A stretch of 51,936 bases of DNA. It comes from an uncultured Bacteroidales bacterium (GTDB taxonomy: Bacteria; Bacteroidota; Bacteroidia; Bacteroidales; Bacteroidaceae). The notes below the pieces were generated by a model. It was not told the DNA's origin and ran no database searches. It saw only the letters and a program-made list of their open reading frames with translations. Positions 25,393 to 35,073 of the stretch are shown piece by piece. The position numbers and the translations under genes were made by a program. The stretch spans positions 1 to 51,936 of the forward strand of contig CADBXL010000018.1 in NCBI GenBank assembly GCA_902798615.1, written 5' to 3'. Position 1 is the stretch's first letter, and the number at the start of each line of letters is the position of its first letter.

Positions 25393-25419
25393 AATTGTAT
25401 TTATTGATGTTTTGTATAA

Positions 25420-25480
25420 AAACGCAAAGTCGCAAAGACGCAGAGAAGAAAAATTTCCTCGACTCTGCGACTTTGCGTTT
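25420..25480 (-). terminator. Long hairpin after porN
   Basis: AAACGCAAAGTCGCA (25420-25434) and TGCGACTTTGCGTTT (25466-25480) are a perfect 15-bp stem. The centre carries the related GACGCAGAG unit, so the stem can slide. It could terminate the Por operon or act as a transcript stabiliser; GCAAAG units like this are frequent in this genome (compare 67-83). Confidence 0.6.
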
Positions 25481-25487
25481 AGTAAAA

Positions 25488-26579
25488 TTAGTGTCTCTGA
25501 CGACGGACACTTACTCGGGCAGAACCGGATGAAGATGATGAAGACTTCGACTTAGTCTTGCTGTTCTTCACCTCGGAAGTGGAAGTTGTAGAGCGACGTG
25601 TTGTCTTCTTCGCCTTCTTCTTTCCTTTTTTATCTACCTTTGCTATGCTGTCGAGAGAGTCTTTTCGAGCCTGATCGCCCCAAATGCTCTTCTCGAATGT
25701 CTTCATCTGGGATTCTATCTTTTGCTGCTCCTTCTTTATTGCTGCTTCCTGATTCGTGGAATCTGCGGTAGCAACGGTTTGAGCGAGAGTCTGTCCAAGC
25801 ATGTTGTTTGTCTTGTAGATTTCTCCTTTGTATTTTGTCTTTACAAAGAAGTCATCAATACTCATCATAGCAGCATTATTGATATTGCTTGTCATGATCA
25901 TCTGCTTTGAGAGGAATGGGGCGATGTCATCATACTTTACCCAGAAGAGTGGGTATGTGTTTGCCTGACCTCCAAAATCATCCTCGCGAGTCATGATTGG
26001 GCATAAGGCAACAACCTTTGTGTGATAGGTTGCTGTATATTGGTCGTAGTAGGAAGACTCCTTGATGTAGTATGATTTTACCTCACGACTTGGGATGTCG
26101 GAGTTGTCAATCTTGAGTCTGCCGTCTTTCTTCTCGTAATAGATGCTGTAGTTGTCGAGAAACTCCAGAGGCTTTATCTTTGCATCAGGAGTGAAAGACT
26201 CATTGCCGTTCAGGTTATACTTATATGCGGTTATCTGACCGGAAAGCATGAGCTTGAAGAGGTATGTGAAAAGGTTCATCTGCGAACCTACAGGTTCAAC
26301 AGGATAGTACAGTCCTCCATTCTCGTCTTTTGTAAGGTCGAGCAGACGGTATAGGTCGCGACGCCAAACCACATCCTCTGGCATCTTCTGCTGGGTAGGG
26401 AATGCGATTTTCGCGCGTTCTGTCATATTGTTGGCATTACTCTTCGCCTGTGCTTTCTGAGCCTGCTGAGCGCGTCGTGCTGCTGGCTGGGCAAAGGCAG
26501 TAGAAGTAATGAGAGAGAGAACAACAAGAAGTGTTGCTGCCCATAATCTCCTATATGTCATATTCTTTTTCATACACAT
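25488..26579 (-). CDS. porN: T9SS protein PorN/GldN
   Basis: A 363-residue periplasmic component of the type IX secretion core, which forms the ring with lipoprotein PorK under the outer membrane. The signal peptide (about 1-30, ending TSTAFAQ) is followed by a basic segment, the family body (for example DVVWRRDLYRLLDLTKDENG, ALCPIMTREDDFGGQ, YPLFWVKYDDIAPFLS), and a Ser/Lys/Thr-rich low-complexity tail ending SARVSVRRQRH. The start overlaps the porM stop by one base (TAATG); a second Met 2 codons in (26573) is an alternative. It is the last gene of porP-K-L-M-N. Confidence 0.92.
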   Translation of the reverse strand: MCMKKNMTYRRLWAATLLVVLSLITSTAFAQPAARRAQQAQKAQAKSNANNMTERAKIAFPTQQKMPEDVVWRRDLYRLLDLTKDENGGLYYPVEPVGSQMNLFTYLFKLMLSGQITAYKYNLNGNESFTPDAKIKPLEFLDNYSIYYEKKDGRLKIDNSDIPSREVKSYYIKESSYYDQYTATYHTKVVALCPIMTREDDFGGQANTYPLFWVKYDDIAPFLSKQMIMTSNINNAAMMSIDDFFVKTKYKGEIYKTNNMLGQTLAQTVATADSTNQEAAIKKEQQKIESQMKTFEKSIWGDQARKDSLDSIAKVDKKGKKKAKKTTRRSTTSTSEVKNSKTKSKSSSSSSGSARVSVRRQRH

Positions 26580-28129
26580 TATTTGATTATTACCTCCATA
26601 GAGGTTGGTAGTGTGCGTAAAATTCCGTCAGGACCTATCGCTTTTACCTTTGAGATGTAGAAGCGCTTTGAGCGTGAAAGCTTGCGGAAGGTGTCCATCT
26701 GTCTTCCTGAGAATGATGCTCCTTCGCTCACGATAGGAACGGCATTACCCATATTGTCGAAGAATACAGCCTCAAAGCCTGTCACCTTGAACTCTATATC
26801 GAGAAGTCCGTCGTCAATAGCTGCCTTGATGCCTGTTGCACCAAGAAGTGAAGCTTTAGCAAGACCACCACCACGGAAACGGTTGTCGCCTACGAGGATA
26901 TATGGCGTTGGGTCAGGAAGCTTGCGGACGCGGAAAGTAAAGTTACCCATGTGAACAGGCTTTCCTGTCTGGGTGCTAGATACCGAAATAGTTACATCCT
27001 TTCCTACAGCACTAGGACGGGCGATATACTTGCCCGGACCTACAGGGGTGAATGAGCCTCCAGTCATAGTTGCGCTCACCTTATTCAGAGGTACGCCAGG
27101 GATGGATACGCTTACTGGGTTGGAGTAACCAGCATAGAGTACGTTCATCATTGTGGCAGATACGGTAGCAGATGGATCCACGACTGTATATTTTTGCTCG
27201 AAGTCACGACGGATAATCTCGCCTCCGCCATTCTGTACGGTCATATAGCCGGAAAGGGTGAAATCACCAGTCTTGCCTGCAACGAATTCGTATGTGCTGT
27301 TGGTGAGATTCACTTCATGACCGCCTATGAATATCTGAGGTTGCTGAGTTGTATCTACTGCCGCCATTACAATCTTTGCTGAGAACTTATCGCCTCTTAC
27401 GACTGTCTGGGCATTAGGGATAACGAAAGCAGAAAGCTTGTTTACGCGGATATCCTTAACGTCGATATTGCTTACGAGATTATGGAGTACCTCGCCCTCG
27501 GCATAGCGGATGTCACTTTGAAGCTTAGAGAGCATGGTGATAGCAGCAGCTACAGGCATACCCTCGAACATATACTCTTCCCAGTTCTTATTGAGTGGAT
27601 TCCTGCGTCCTGTTATCTTTGTTGTGAGATTGCTTGCTATGACTTTTCGCTTGTCTTCGTCGGTTATCATAGTTAGCATCTGCTCACGATAGTTGTCTAT
27701 TGCCTTGCGAAGTTTTGCGCCCTGTCCTGTACCTGGGGCAAGCATTACGTGGTTGGCAGCTTCTAGGTCGTCAACTCGCTCAATATTGTTGACATCACCA
27801 TCAGAGCCGTCAGCATCCTTGACGATTGCAACCTTCAGTTGTTGTGCGTAGTTATAGAGTGAATCACTCATTCGCTTGACGAGGGTTGCCTTATCAAACC
27901 ATTCGCGTACTTTCTGAGGGTTAGCCTTGAGTTGCGCCTCAAAGTCGTCGTATATTGTGGTGTTCTGTTTCTCCGTATTTGCCGTTGATTGCATCAGACT
28001 TGCATCTACGATGCTGAAGCCATCAAGCACCTCGCTGGAGATATTCATCGCCAGCATAGCCATAAGGACCACATACATCAGGTTGATCATCTTCTGGCGT
28101 GGAGAAACCGGTTTCTTCTTTATTGCCAC
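26579..28129 (-). CDS. porM: T9SS motor protein PorM/GldM
   Basis: A 516-residue inner-membrane protein with one N-terminal transmembrane helix (about 14-35, in MINLMYVVLMAMLAMNISSE) and a long periplasmic part of four domains that reaches the PorKN ring and transmits energy from the PorL channel. The conserved N-terminus SPRQKMINLMYVVLMAMLA is intact. The order and length match the family. It overlaps porN by one base and follows porL by 32 nt. Confidence 0.93.
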   Translation of the reverse strand: MAIKKKPVSPRQKMINLMYVVLMAMLAMNISSEVLDGFSIVDASLMQSTANTEKQNTTIYDDFEAQLKANPQKVREWFDKATLVKRMSDSLYNYAQQLKVAIVKDADGSDGDVNNIERVDDLEAANHVMLAPGTGQGAKLRKAIDNYREQMLTMITDEDKRKVIASNLTTKITGRRNPLNKNWEEYMFEGMPVAAAITMLSKLQSDIRYAEGEVLHNLVSNIDVKDIRVNKLSAFVIPNAQTVVRGDKFSAKIVMAAVDTTQQPQIFIGGHEVNLTNSTYEFVAGKTGDFTLSGYMTVQNGGGEIIRRDFEQKYTVVDPSATVSATMMNVLYAGYSNPVSVSIPGVPLNKVSATMTGGSFTPVGPGKYIARPSAVGKDVTISVSSTQTGKPVHMGNFTFRVRKLPDPTPYILVGDNRFRGGGLAKASLLGATGIKAAIDDGLLDIEFKVTGFEAVFFDNMGNAVPIVSEGASFSGRQMDTFRKLSRSKRFYISKVKAIGPDGILRTLPTSMEVIIK

Positions 28130-28161
28130 AGTCTAATTTGTATTTGACTATTTTTGTTCTT

Positions 28162-29088
28162 TTATTGCTGCTTTGGGATATTTATGGTCATAGCGTCGAT
28201 CATACGAGCATATACAGCATTAAGCTCCTTAATCTCGTCTGCCATCTTGCGTGTCTCAGCATTAATCTCGTCCTGAGTTGTAATCTGCTGTGAAGCAGCT
28301 TTGAGCTGCATCTCATAGACACGTGCAATACCTGTAAGGGTACGGTTGAGGTTCTCCATTTCCTGAGAGTCGATAGAGAGACGCTCGCTAACAGCTCCAA
28401 TCTTGAGAAGGAGTTCGTTAAGCTCGTTAAGACGGTCAACGTATGTGGATGTAGCCTGTTCCATAGCCTGAGCGGTTTCTGGAGTAACAGCAGGTGCAGG
28501 AGTTCCAATCTGCTTAGCAGAAACCTTGGTGGCAGACTGTTGTTCAGAACCGCTTGAAGCAAATGATATAGCCTCAGAAGAAGGCTGAGAGTCTGAAGCT
28601 TGCTGAGCAACAGAGGCTTGTTTAGGCGCGTATGGTGAAACTACGCCTCCGCCGATTGTACCACCTCCGATAATGATAGTTCCGCCAGATATTTGTGAAG
28701 CAGGAGATTTGCCTGCATTGCCTGATGTGGCAGCAGCCGCAATATTTTCGGGAACAACAATTCCAGAGGTTGTCCCAATACCGTTTTCTTGTGCCTCCTG
28801 AGCTGCAAGCGCGGCAGCAAGTTCTGTATCTGTTGCAAGGTTTCGGCCTTCCTGAGTCTTGTCAAAAGGACGGTCGAAGGCAGAGATGAAGAATACGAAC
28901 ACCTCAGTTCCCATACCTATGAAAAGCATGACATTTGCACCAGGAAGGTGGGTGAGCTTGAATAGGGTTCCGAGGATAACGACAGCTGCTCCCCATGAAT
29001 ATGCGTAATTCATGAAGGTTTGGCCAGAAACGCTATCCATCCATTTCTGAAGCCTATATACTATGTTATAATTGCTGTATTTTGTCAT
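28162..29088 (-). CDS. porL: T9SS motor protein PorL/GldL
   Basis: A 308-residue inner-membrane protein that with PorM forms the proton-driven motor of T9SS. Two membrane segments are seen (about 30-46 and 52-70). The second carries the conserved acidic residue E62 (GTEVFVFF) and the first ends near K44 (TLFKLTHLPG), the residues implicated in proton use in GldL homologues. The long cytoplasmic part includes a Gly/Ile stretch (about 140-155) and a Gln/Ser/Ala-rich stretch (about 160-205), then a coiled-coil-like C-terminal helix. It lies 11 nt after porK. Confidence 0.92.
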   Translation of the reverse strand: MTKYSNYNIVYRLQKWMDSVSGQTFMNYAYSWGAAVVILGTLFKLTHLPGANVMLFIGMGTEVFVFFISAFDRPFDKTQEGRNLATDTELAAALAAQEAQENGIGTTSGIVVPENIAAAATSGNAGKSPASQISGGTIIIGGGTIGGGVVSPYAPKQASVAQQASDSQPSSEAISFASSGSEQQSATKVSAKQIGTPAPAVTPETAQAMEQATSTYVDRLNELNELLLKIGAVSERLSIDSQEMENLNRTLTGIARVYEMQLKAASQQITTQDEINAETRKMADEIKELNAVYARMIDAMTINIPKQQ

Positions 29089-29099
29089 AATGAGTTTGT

Positions 29100-30557
29100 T
29101 TATCTTTTCTTTTTTCCCTTACCATTCTGGCTTGCAGGACTTGCTAATGAGCGAACGCAACGGAAACCGATATATGCTCTTGGCTGATTCTGATATTCCC
29201 AAGAACGCCATGCTGAGCGGATGAAGCTCTCCGGGTCTTTCCATGAGCCGCCTCTGACACTCTTTTTCTTCAGTCTGTATGGGTCTTCTGTTGCAGCATT
29301 ATATTCCAACTTAGGGTTGAGGTCGTTCATCGCCTCTACACCAGCTTCGGTATATATGGTAGATGTCCATTCTGCAACATTTCCAGCCATATCATATAGA
29401 CCATGACTGTTTGGGGAATATATACCCGTCTTGGATGTAATCAGATTGCCATCCTTTGTGTAGTTTCCTCTGTCTGGCTTGAAATTCGCGTAGAAACAGC
29501 CGTCTCCGTTCTTTACGTCAGGATTTTCCCATGGGAACTCAGTACCATCTTTTCCGCGTGCTGCATATTCCCATTCTGCTTCAGAAGGAAGACGATAGCG
29601 CTGGATGTATTTGGCCTGTCCGGAAAGTCCTTTGAGTAGGAAGTCCGTACGCCAAGCACAGAACGCATTTGCCTGTTCCCATGTAACGCCGACAACAGGG
29701 TAGTCATTGTATGTAGGGTTGCTGAAGTAATTGCGAAGGTACATCTCGTTATCCGAGTTGGGAAAATCATTTACCCAGCATGTCGTATCCGGATAGATAT
29801 TGACGATGTATGTGTTGAGGAAATCCCATGGTCCGGAAAGAGGACGGTTGATGGATTCCCTTATGATTTTACCTTCATCGTTGATATATGCCGTATCCTT
29901 CGTAATCATTACGACTTCATCAGGATTAACAGTTATATCGGTATTGAGGTTTCTTTCTTCCGGCTTGATGCGATTGCGGCGAAGTGCTGCTGTTGTATAG
30001 TCGTAAATCTCATAGCGGTATATTAGCTGTGAGGCATCGATGAGTTTTTCTCCTGTTACCGGATTTGTGATATATAGGCTCTCGTATGCACGTTGTTGAT
30101 CCTCGTTAGGCTTACGAGGCAAAGGCTTCTTCCAGTTGATTCTTGGAGGAATAGGATCATGATTCTGGTCTTCTGTGATAAGGTACGTCTCATCACCACC
30201 ATAAGCAGGATCAGCAAGACGAGTGCGGAGTATGCTGTCGCGCACCCACATAACGAATTGACGATATTTTGAATTTGTGACCTCGGTCTCATCCATCCAG
30301 AATCCATCAACGCTTATATCTTTTACTGGGGCGACATTACCCCATAGAGAATCGTTTTTGTCGATACCCATCCTCAAAGAACCTCGATTTACCATGGTCA
30401 TTCCGTATGGGGTAGGTTCTGTGAATCCTCGTCCACTACCTACACCTGTCACCTCTCCTCCAGACATGGAGGATGTCATCTTGCCTCCAAAGCAGGATGA
30501 AAGAAGGAATACCGTATTGGTAATCGTAATTGCGAATATAATATCTTTTATCTTCAT
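29100..30557 (-). CDS. porK: T9SS lipoprotein PorK/GldK
   Basis: A 485-residue outer-membrane lipoprotein (lipobox LLSSC, Cys22) that forms the periplasmic ring of T9SS with PorN. The body is an FGE-sulfatase (SUMF1) fold, as in all GldK/PorK proteins: VNRGSLRMG near the start of the mature domain, WMDETEVTNSKYRQF, RLPSEAEWEYAARG, GNVAEWTSTIY and VRGGSWKDPE. The catalytic cysteines of true formylglycine-generating enzymes are not needed here. It starts 8 nt after the porP stop. Confidence 0.93.
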   Translation of the reverse strand: MKIKDIIFAITITNTVFLLSSCFGGKMTSSMSGGEVTGVGSGRGFTEPTPYGMTMVNRGSLRMGIDKNDSLWGNVAPVKDISVDGFWMDETEVTNSKYRQFVMWVRDSILRTRLADPAYGGDETYLITEDQNHDPIPPRINWKKPLPRKPNEDQQRAYESLYITNPVTGEKLIDASQLIYRYEIYDYTTAALRRNRIKPEERNLNTDITVNPDEVVMITKDTAYINDEGKIIRESINRPLSGPWDFLNTYIVNIYPDTTCWVNDFPNSDNEMYLRNYFSNPTYNDYPVVGVTWEQANAFCAWRTDFLLKGLSGQAKYIQRYRLPSEAEWEYAARGKDGTEFPWENPDVKNGDGCFYANFKPDRGNYTKDGNLITSKTGIYSPNSHGLYDMAGNVAEWTSTIYTEAGVEAMNDLNPKLEYNAATEDPYRLKKKSVRGGSWKDPESFIRSAWRSWEYQNQPRAYIGFRCVRSLASPASQNGKGKKKR

Positions 30558-30565
30558 ATCATTTA

Positions 30566-31510
30566 TTAGAGGTGTCTTACACTTTGATGCCTGTTCTTTC
30601 CTTTTGGCATGAAGTTGATATCTGTTTGGTATCCGACGAATAGTTCGTGAGATCCATTTTCGAAATTGATGCCGCTTGTGTAGATGTCGTAACTATAGCC
30701 TAGCATTATACCGTGGAAACTTCCTGCAAGATATATTGTCGTGGAGTTCTTGGGACTATATCCTAGGCCTGCACTCATGGTTCTACCTTCGTAAGTGTAT
30801 ATCAGCCGTGCAGAAAGTGCTCCTCTGTATCCTACAAGGTCTGTTACGACAAATGCTGACGTAGCTACTGAGAAAAGCGGGTTGTTCATTTTGAAGTTGT
30901 ATCCGCCTGTAGCATAGAGCGTAGGATCTATGTTTATTTCATTTGTCTCACCAAGTTCTACCGTTGGTGATGTAAGGTGTTGTGCGGAGACTCCTACATA
31001 CCATTGCTCGCTTTTGTAGTGAAGACCGAAAGCAAAGTCTATGGAGTTACCTTTGACGTCACTCCTGCTAAATGCTGGGTCGGTGGTGTCTTCTATATCA
31101 ACTTTTGCCCCATCGAAGGATTCGCTGAGCAGTCCTGCCTGAATGCCTATTGCCAGACGTCCGCTTGCAAATTTCTTCTGATAGCTGTATTGCGCACTTA
31201 TCTGCTGTCTTGAAAACAAGCCTTTTTGGTCATTCATAAAGGTGACGCCCAAGCCATTTCTGGTATTTAATGCGTTGAACGGCATGTCTGCGGACACGTA
31301 TGCTGTTTTCGGACTATTCTCGAACCCAACCATGCTCATTGCGTAGGATGCAGTGATGTTCAGTTTGTCAAACAATCCTGATGCTGCTGGATTGTACGAT
31401 GTCTGCATATCGAAATAGTGAGAAAAATATACGTCATATTGGGCTCTGACTTTTGTGGGGACCAGCGCCATGGCTATGAGGACAATTATCACTATTCTTT
31501 TTGTTTTCAC
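30566..31510 (-). CDS. porP: T9SS outer-membrane protein PorP/SprF family
   Basis: A 314-residue outer-membrane beta barrel, first gene of the cluster as in Porphyromonas gingivalis (porP-porK-porL-porM-porN). Signal peptide about 1-23 (ending KVRAQ). The typical N-terminus YDVYFSHYFDMQTSYNPAASG (a few residues longer than quoted motifs) and VSADMPFN are seen. PorP proteins are thought to anchor the Por/Gld machinery in the outer membrane. No clear TAnnTTTG promoter was found directly upstream; a weaker TTTTTG at 31543-31548 could be part of one. Confidence 0.9.
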   Translation of the reverse strand: MKTKRIVIIVLIAMALVPTKVRAQYDVYFSHYFDMQTSYNPAASGLFDKLNITASYAMSMVGFENSPKTAYVSADMPFNALNTRNGLGVTFMNDQKGLFSRQQISAQYSYQKKFASGRLAIGIQAGLLSESFDGAKVDIEDTTDPAFSRSDVKGNSIDFAFGLHYKSEQWYVGVSAQHLTSPTVELGETNEINIDPTLYATGGYNFKMNNPLFSVATSAFVVTDLVGYRGALSARLIYTYEGRTMSAGLGYSPKNSTTIYLAGSFHGIMLGYSYDIYTSGINFENGSHELFVGYQTDINFMPKGKNRHQSVRHL

Positions 31511-31557
31511 TTTAATATAACGATAAATATCTTTTTTTATTACAAAAAGGACATGAA

Positions 31558-31591
31558 AAAAAGCTCCACCCTATATAAGGATGGAGCTTTT
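31558..31591 (-). terminator. Terminator of the OmpA-family gene
   Basis: AAAGCTCCACCC against GGATGGAGCTTT (one mismatch) with T-runs on both strands, 20 nt after the stop codon (minus strand). Confidence 0.8.
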
Positions 31592-31611
31592 CTTATTTAG
31601 TTGAGTTTTAA

Positions 31612-32775
31612 TTACTTCTCGAAGAACAGCATAGCTACGCGGTTGTTCTCGTATGTCTCATACTTGTCCTTTGTAGTACCGCAACCCTCAGCAGTGATAC
31701 GGCTCTCTTCGATACCATACTTCTTAACGAGGAGATCCTTAACTGCATTAGCACGACGAACAGAGAGTTCCTGATTCTTCTTAGCCTTACCCTCTGGTGA
31801 AGCATAACCCTTGATGTTGAGCTTGAGCTCTGGGTGGTTCTTAAGAATCTGTGCTGCAACTGCAACGTTCTCAGCCTGCTGCTTTGTGATGAGAGACTTG
31901 TTGACATTGTAGAATACAGATGGGATTGTTGGAGTCTCGTAAGTAGCCTCTGGAGCTGGCTTGTTCTCACAGTCTCTAAGAGCCTTCTGGAGACGTGCAA
32001 TCTCTGCCTGAAGCTGAGCAATCTTAGCCTGATCTGCAGCGTTCTTGTCGCGGAGGCTGTTGATTGTATTATTCAAAGCGTCAATCTCGCGCTGGTCACA
32101 CTCTGTGATGTTGAGGAAGTGGTGAGTTCCGTTGCTTGTCTTGAAGTAGTAGTTGATACCAACATTCAACTCGAGACTCGCAGTATTGGAATTGTACTGA
32201 ATCTTCTGGCTATTGTATGCACCACCAAGTGCATATGTAACAGCTGGTTCAACGTAGAACTGCCATTCCTTCTCACTACCGAAGTTCCAAGCAAAGTCAA
32301 GACCTAACTTTGAACTCAGCATGTTGAGCTGGGTGTTTGTTTTCTTTTCAACTTTTGTTCCGAAGTTGTGGATGAAACCGATACCAGCAAGACCAATAAC
32401 TTCGAATGAACGAGGTGAACCTGTGTAGCCACCAAATGCATTTGAGAAATTAATTGTACCAAGGAGGTGCATCTTCATTGCGTGGAAGAGTGATGGATCA
32501 GTGAGCTGTGCACCACGTGTCTTGTTGCCAAAGAGGAAATTGCCTTCTGCAGAGAGACCTACGCTTGGAGTGAACCATTTACCAAAACGGATACCGAACT
32601 CTGGGTTCAGGTTCTTCAAGACAGCCTGATCAGTAGCCTTGGACATAACACCAAGGTTTGCACCAAGGTACCAGTTGTCCCAGAACTTAGCGTCAGCATA
32701 GCCGCTCTTTGGTTCCTGCGCTGATGCAGACATAGCTGATGCCGCAACAGCAAGCATTAAGAAAAACTTTTTCAT
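31612..32775 (-). CDS. OmpA-family outer-membrane protein
   Basis: A 387-residue protein with a signal peptide (MKKFFLMLAVAASAMSASAQ), an N-terminal beta barrel (about 30-230), a heptad-patterned coiled coil (about 240-275, INSLRDKNAADQAKIAQLQA) and a C-terminal OmpA peptidoglycan-binding domain (about 285-387, with LNIKGYASPEGKAKKNQELS and RANAVKDLLVKKYG). The architecture is like the P. gingivalis Pgm6/7 (Omp40/41) pair that tie the outer membrane to the cell wall. The frame extends upstream to 32808; ATG 32775 gives the signal peptide. Codon bias is strong, fitting an abundant protein. Its promoter is at 32850-32880. Confidence 0.88.
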   Translation of the reverse strand: MKKFFLMLAVAASAMSASAQEPKSGYADAKFWDNWYLGANLGVMSKATDQAVLKNLNPEFGIRFGKWFTPSVGLSAEGNFLFGNKTRGAQLTDPSLFHAMKMHLLGTINFSNAFGGYTGSPRSFEVIGLAGIGFIHNFGTKVEKKTNTQLNMLSSKLGLDFAWNFGSEKEWQFYVEPAVTYALGGAYNSQKIQYNSNTASLELNVGINYYFKTSNGTHHFLNITECDQREIDALNNTINSLRDKNAADQAKIAQLQAEIARLQKALRDCENKPAPEATYETPTIPSVFYNVNKSLITKQQAENVAVAAQILKNHPELKLNIKGYASPEGKAKKNQELSVRRANAVKDLLVKKYGIEESRITAEGCGTTKDKYETYENNRVAMLFFEK

Positions 32776-32849
32776 TTCGTTTATGATTTTAATGTTTATA
32801 TCATGCAATTAGCTCTAGACTATTATTTCCTTCATCTAGATATTTGTTG

Positions 32850-32880
32850 CAAAAGTAATATATTTTTGCTAAACAACAAA
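32850..32880 (-). promoter_or_regulatory. Promoter of the OmpA-family gene
   Basis: Minus strand TTTG at 32880-32877, 19 bp, TACTTTTG at 32857-32850: an excellent consensus match. A small CTAGA...TCTAG inverted repeat lies in the leader of about 65 nt. Confidence 0.8.
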
Positions 32881-32962
32881 ATATTCTTGCATTTTTTCGT
32901 CAAAAAAGCGCAAAAAAAGTGACTTTTATCATATTTTTTCTCAAAAATGCCCTTTTTTTATG

Positions 32963-34990
32963 TTAAAATTTGCATTTTATGCTCAAATCCATGTCTGTTT
33001 GATACGAATGTTCAATCATTCTTAATCCTGTCGAAATGGTGTTTTTGTTAAAGTATTTCGTGAAACCAACTTTGAAATTGACTATAACAATGGAAGTTAG
33101 ATGCTGCTTGATAATCGTAGACAATCTTATTCCATTTCCGTAAAAATTCGAAGAGGAATACGATCCGGGAATTGTTCTTTCGGAAAGATACACACTTGAA
33201 TTATTATCGTCCGTATTAAAATATGAAATAAATGCATATATATAGTTTTTTTTGTTAGTTTGGATGTTAAGGTTTTGAGTTATAGAATAACCTTGCGATT
33301 CATATCCTGTGTAAGTGAGTTTTGATAAGTCTATAATTGTTGATGTTGATATGTTGTCAGATGTCCTTTGAATTGTAAATCTGAGTTTGTTGGTATATCT
33401 GTTGATGATTTCTGTTTTCTCTTCGTTGTTTCTTTGTCTGATTCTGAATTTGTATTTAGCCTGAACATTCCATTTGTCCTTGCTATATTTTAATGATATA
33501 TTGTTGTCGAATGAATATGAAGAAGCATTTGTGTAATATTTAATCCACGGGAAATATGAAAGGTCAGAATAGGCATTTACGGTTATATTCTTTGTTGCTG
33601 TCCATATCATTCCTGCATATATTCCGCTTTCATTTTGCGTGTAGCCTCCGTCGTTGAATGCTTTTGCATTTATTGCATAGTATTTGTACGAATAAAAGCG
33701 CTGAACGGCATTAACCGTTATGTCCTTGTGTACTTTTGCTTCAATACTGTTTATTGTTGCAATGGAATTGCATGAGCCTGTTGCTGTCTCTCCGGAAAAC
33801 GTGAATTTACCGGAAATATATCCGTAGTTTATACTTGCATTCCAGAAGTCGCCGCCCTTTGCATAGTATGTTCTGTATGAATTCGGATTGTTGTTAGGAT
33901 TTGGGTTCAGAGGCCTGTCAAACCAGTTATATACCATTGATGCTCCTATGTATAGCCCATTCCTTTTATAGTTTATATGGGCACCTGCGTTTAAGGATGA
34001 GGAATTATTCTTTTTCTCCATCTCTGCAGGTGTTCTGTGATAACCCGTTGTTGATATCGTGGAAATACTTCCATCTTTATTTAGTGTGGCATCTATTTTC
34101 CTGTAAGACCAGAATGAGGTTAAGGTCCATTTGTTGATGGATCCTTTCTTTCCCAAGTCTAATGTGTTGGCAAGTCCGAGGAAATGTTCTCCGTCTGATC
34201 TTGATGAATGTCCTGTTATTGTAGCATCGTGGTTGTTCATGGAAGACAACATTATCTGCTTGCCATAGCCGAAACTGTTGTTTTGTATTAGTCCCATTCC
34301 GAATTTTATTTTGTATTGTCCAAGCACAACAGTTTTGAGCCTTCCTATATTGTTTACTTTTACATAGAAGGAGTAATAATCCGTACCCAAATTGTTCTTG
34401 TTGGCAAACAGAGGCTCACCTGCATCTTGTGCTCCGCAAAAGCCATATCTTATGTTGTCGGAAAATTTCCCGGTCAGTTTGATGTTATATTTGTATTTAT
34501 AGCCGAGATACCCGTTTTTGTCACCCACTCTGTCATATAGTGGAATGTTAATATATGAAAGGATTTCACCATGTCCCTTTTTCATTATGGAATCAAGCGT
34601 TGGTCTTGCGTACCATTTCCCTTTTACTATTGGCTCTGCAACAATGAAGTTACTGAGAAAAAGTCGTAGAGGTCTGTCAATAGATTCAATAAGTGCAAGT
34701 TCTTCAATGGTCCTGAATTCACCATATCTGTCACGGTATTTTATTATATCATCTATCTGGTCTCTGTTTATTCCAGGGATAAGATACAGGTCTTCTGGAT
34801 TCAAGGTGTTAATGTTGAGTGGAGAGGATTCCAGTTCACATAGGTGCTCGTAGTCATTTTCTATTGATGTTTCATCTATTTCCTCCATAGCATATATCTC
34901 ATGGAAATATTCTTCCCATACTTTTTCTTGTGCTATGGAAAGTGCTGGAAATAGTGTTATTAGTATTAATATAATAATGTATGCGCGCAC
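32963..34990 (-). CDS. Helix-hairpin-helix domain outer-membrane protein
   Basis: A 675-residue exported protein: signal peptide about 1-20 (ending ALSIAQ), then a ComEA-like HhH region (about 50-115: LNINTLNPEDLYLIPGINR and the following RYGEFRTIEELALIE), then a long beta-strand-rich region to the C-terminus typical of an outer-membrane barrel. Such HhH-barrel fusions occur in Bacteroidetes, with no settled function; DNA uptake or envelope transport are guesses. The start is GTG at 34990, since the upstream frame has no ATG before a TAA. The gene is noticeably more A/T-rich and richer in Asn/Ser/Tyr codons than its neighbours. Confidence 0.75.
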   Translation of the reverse strand: MRAYIIILILITLFPALSIAQEKVWEEYFHEIYAMEEIDETSIENDYEHLCELESSPLNINTLNPEDLYLIPGINRDQIDDIIKYRDRYGEFRTIEELALIESIDRPLRLFLSNFIVAEPIVKGKWYARPTLDSIMKKGHGEILSYINIPLYDRVGDKNGYLGYKYKYNIKLTGKFSDNIRYGFCGAQDAGEPLFANKNNLGTDYYSFYVKVNNIGRLKTVVLGQYKIKFGMGLIQNNSFGYGKQIMLSSMNNHDATITGHSSRSDGEHFLGLANTLDLGKKGSINKWTLTSFWSYRKIDATLNKDGSISTISTTGYHRTPAEMEKKNNSSSLNAGAHINYKRNGLYIGASMVYNWFDRPLNPNPNNNPNSYRTYYAKGGDFWNASINYGYISGKFTFSGETATGSCNSIATINSIEAKVHKDITVNAVQRFYSYKYYAINAKAFNDGGYTQNESGIYAGMIWTATKNITVNAYSDLSYFPWIKYYTNASSYSFDNNISLKYSKDKWNVQAKYKFRIRQRNNEEKTEIINRYTNKLRFTIQRTSDNISTSTIIDLSKLTYTGYESQGYSITQNLNIQTNKKNYIYAFISYFNTDDNNSSVYLSERTIPGSYSSSNFYGNGIRLSTIIKQHLTSIVIVNFKVGFTKYFNKNTISTGLRMIEHSYQTDMDLSIKCKF

Positions 34991-35073
34991 GTGTATTAGA
35001 TAATAATGTGAATTCGATGGCTTTTAACAGGAATACAAGGCTTCTTGATGATTCGTCTTATATCCATTATTCT

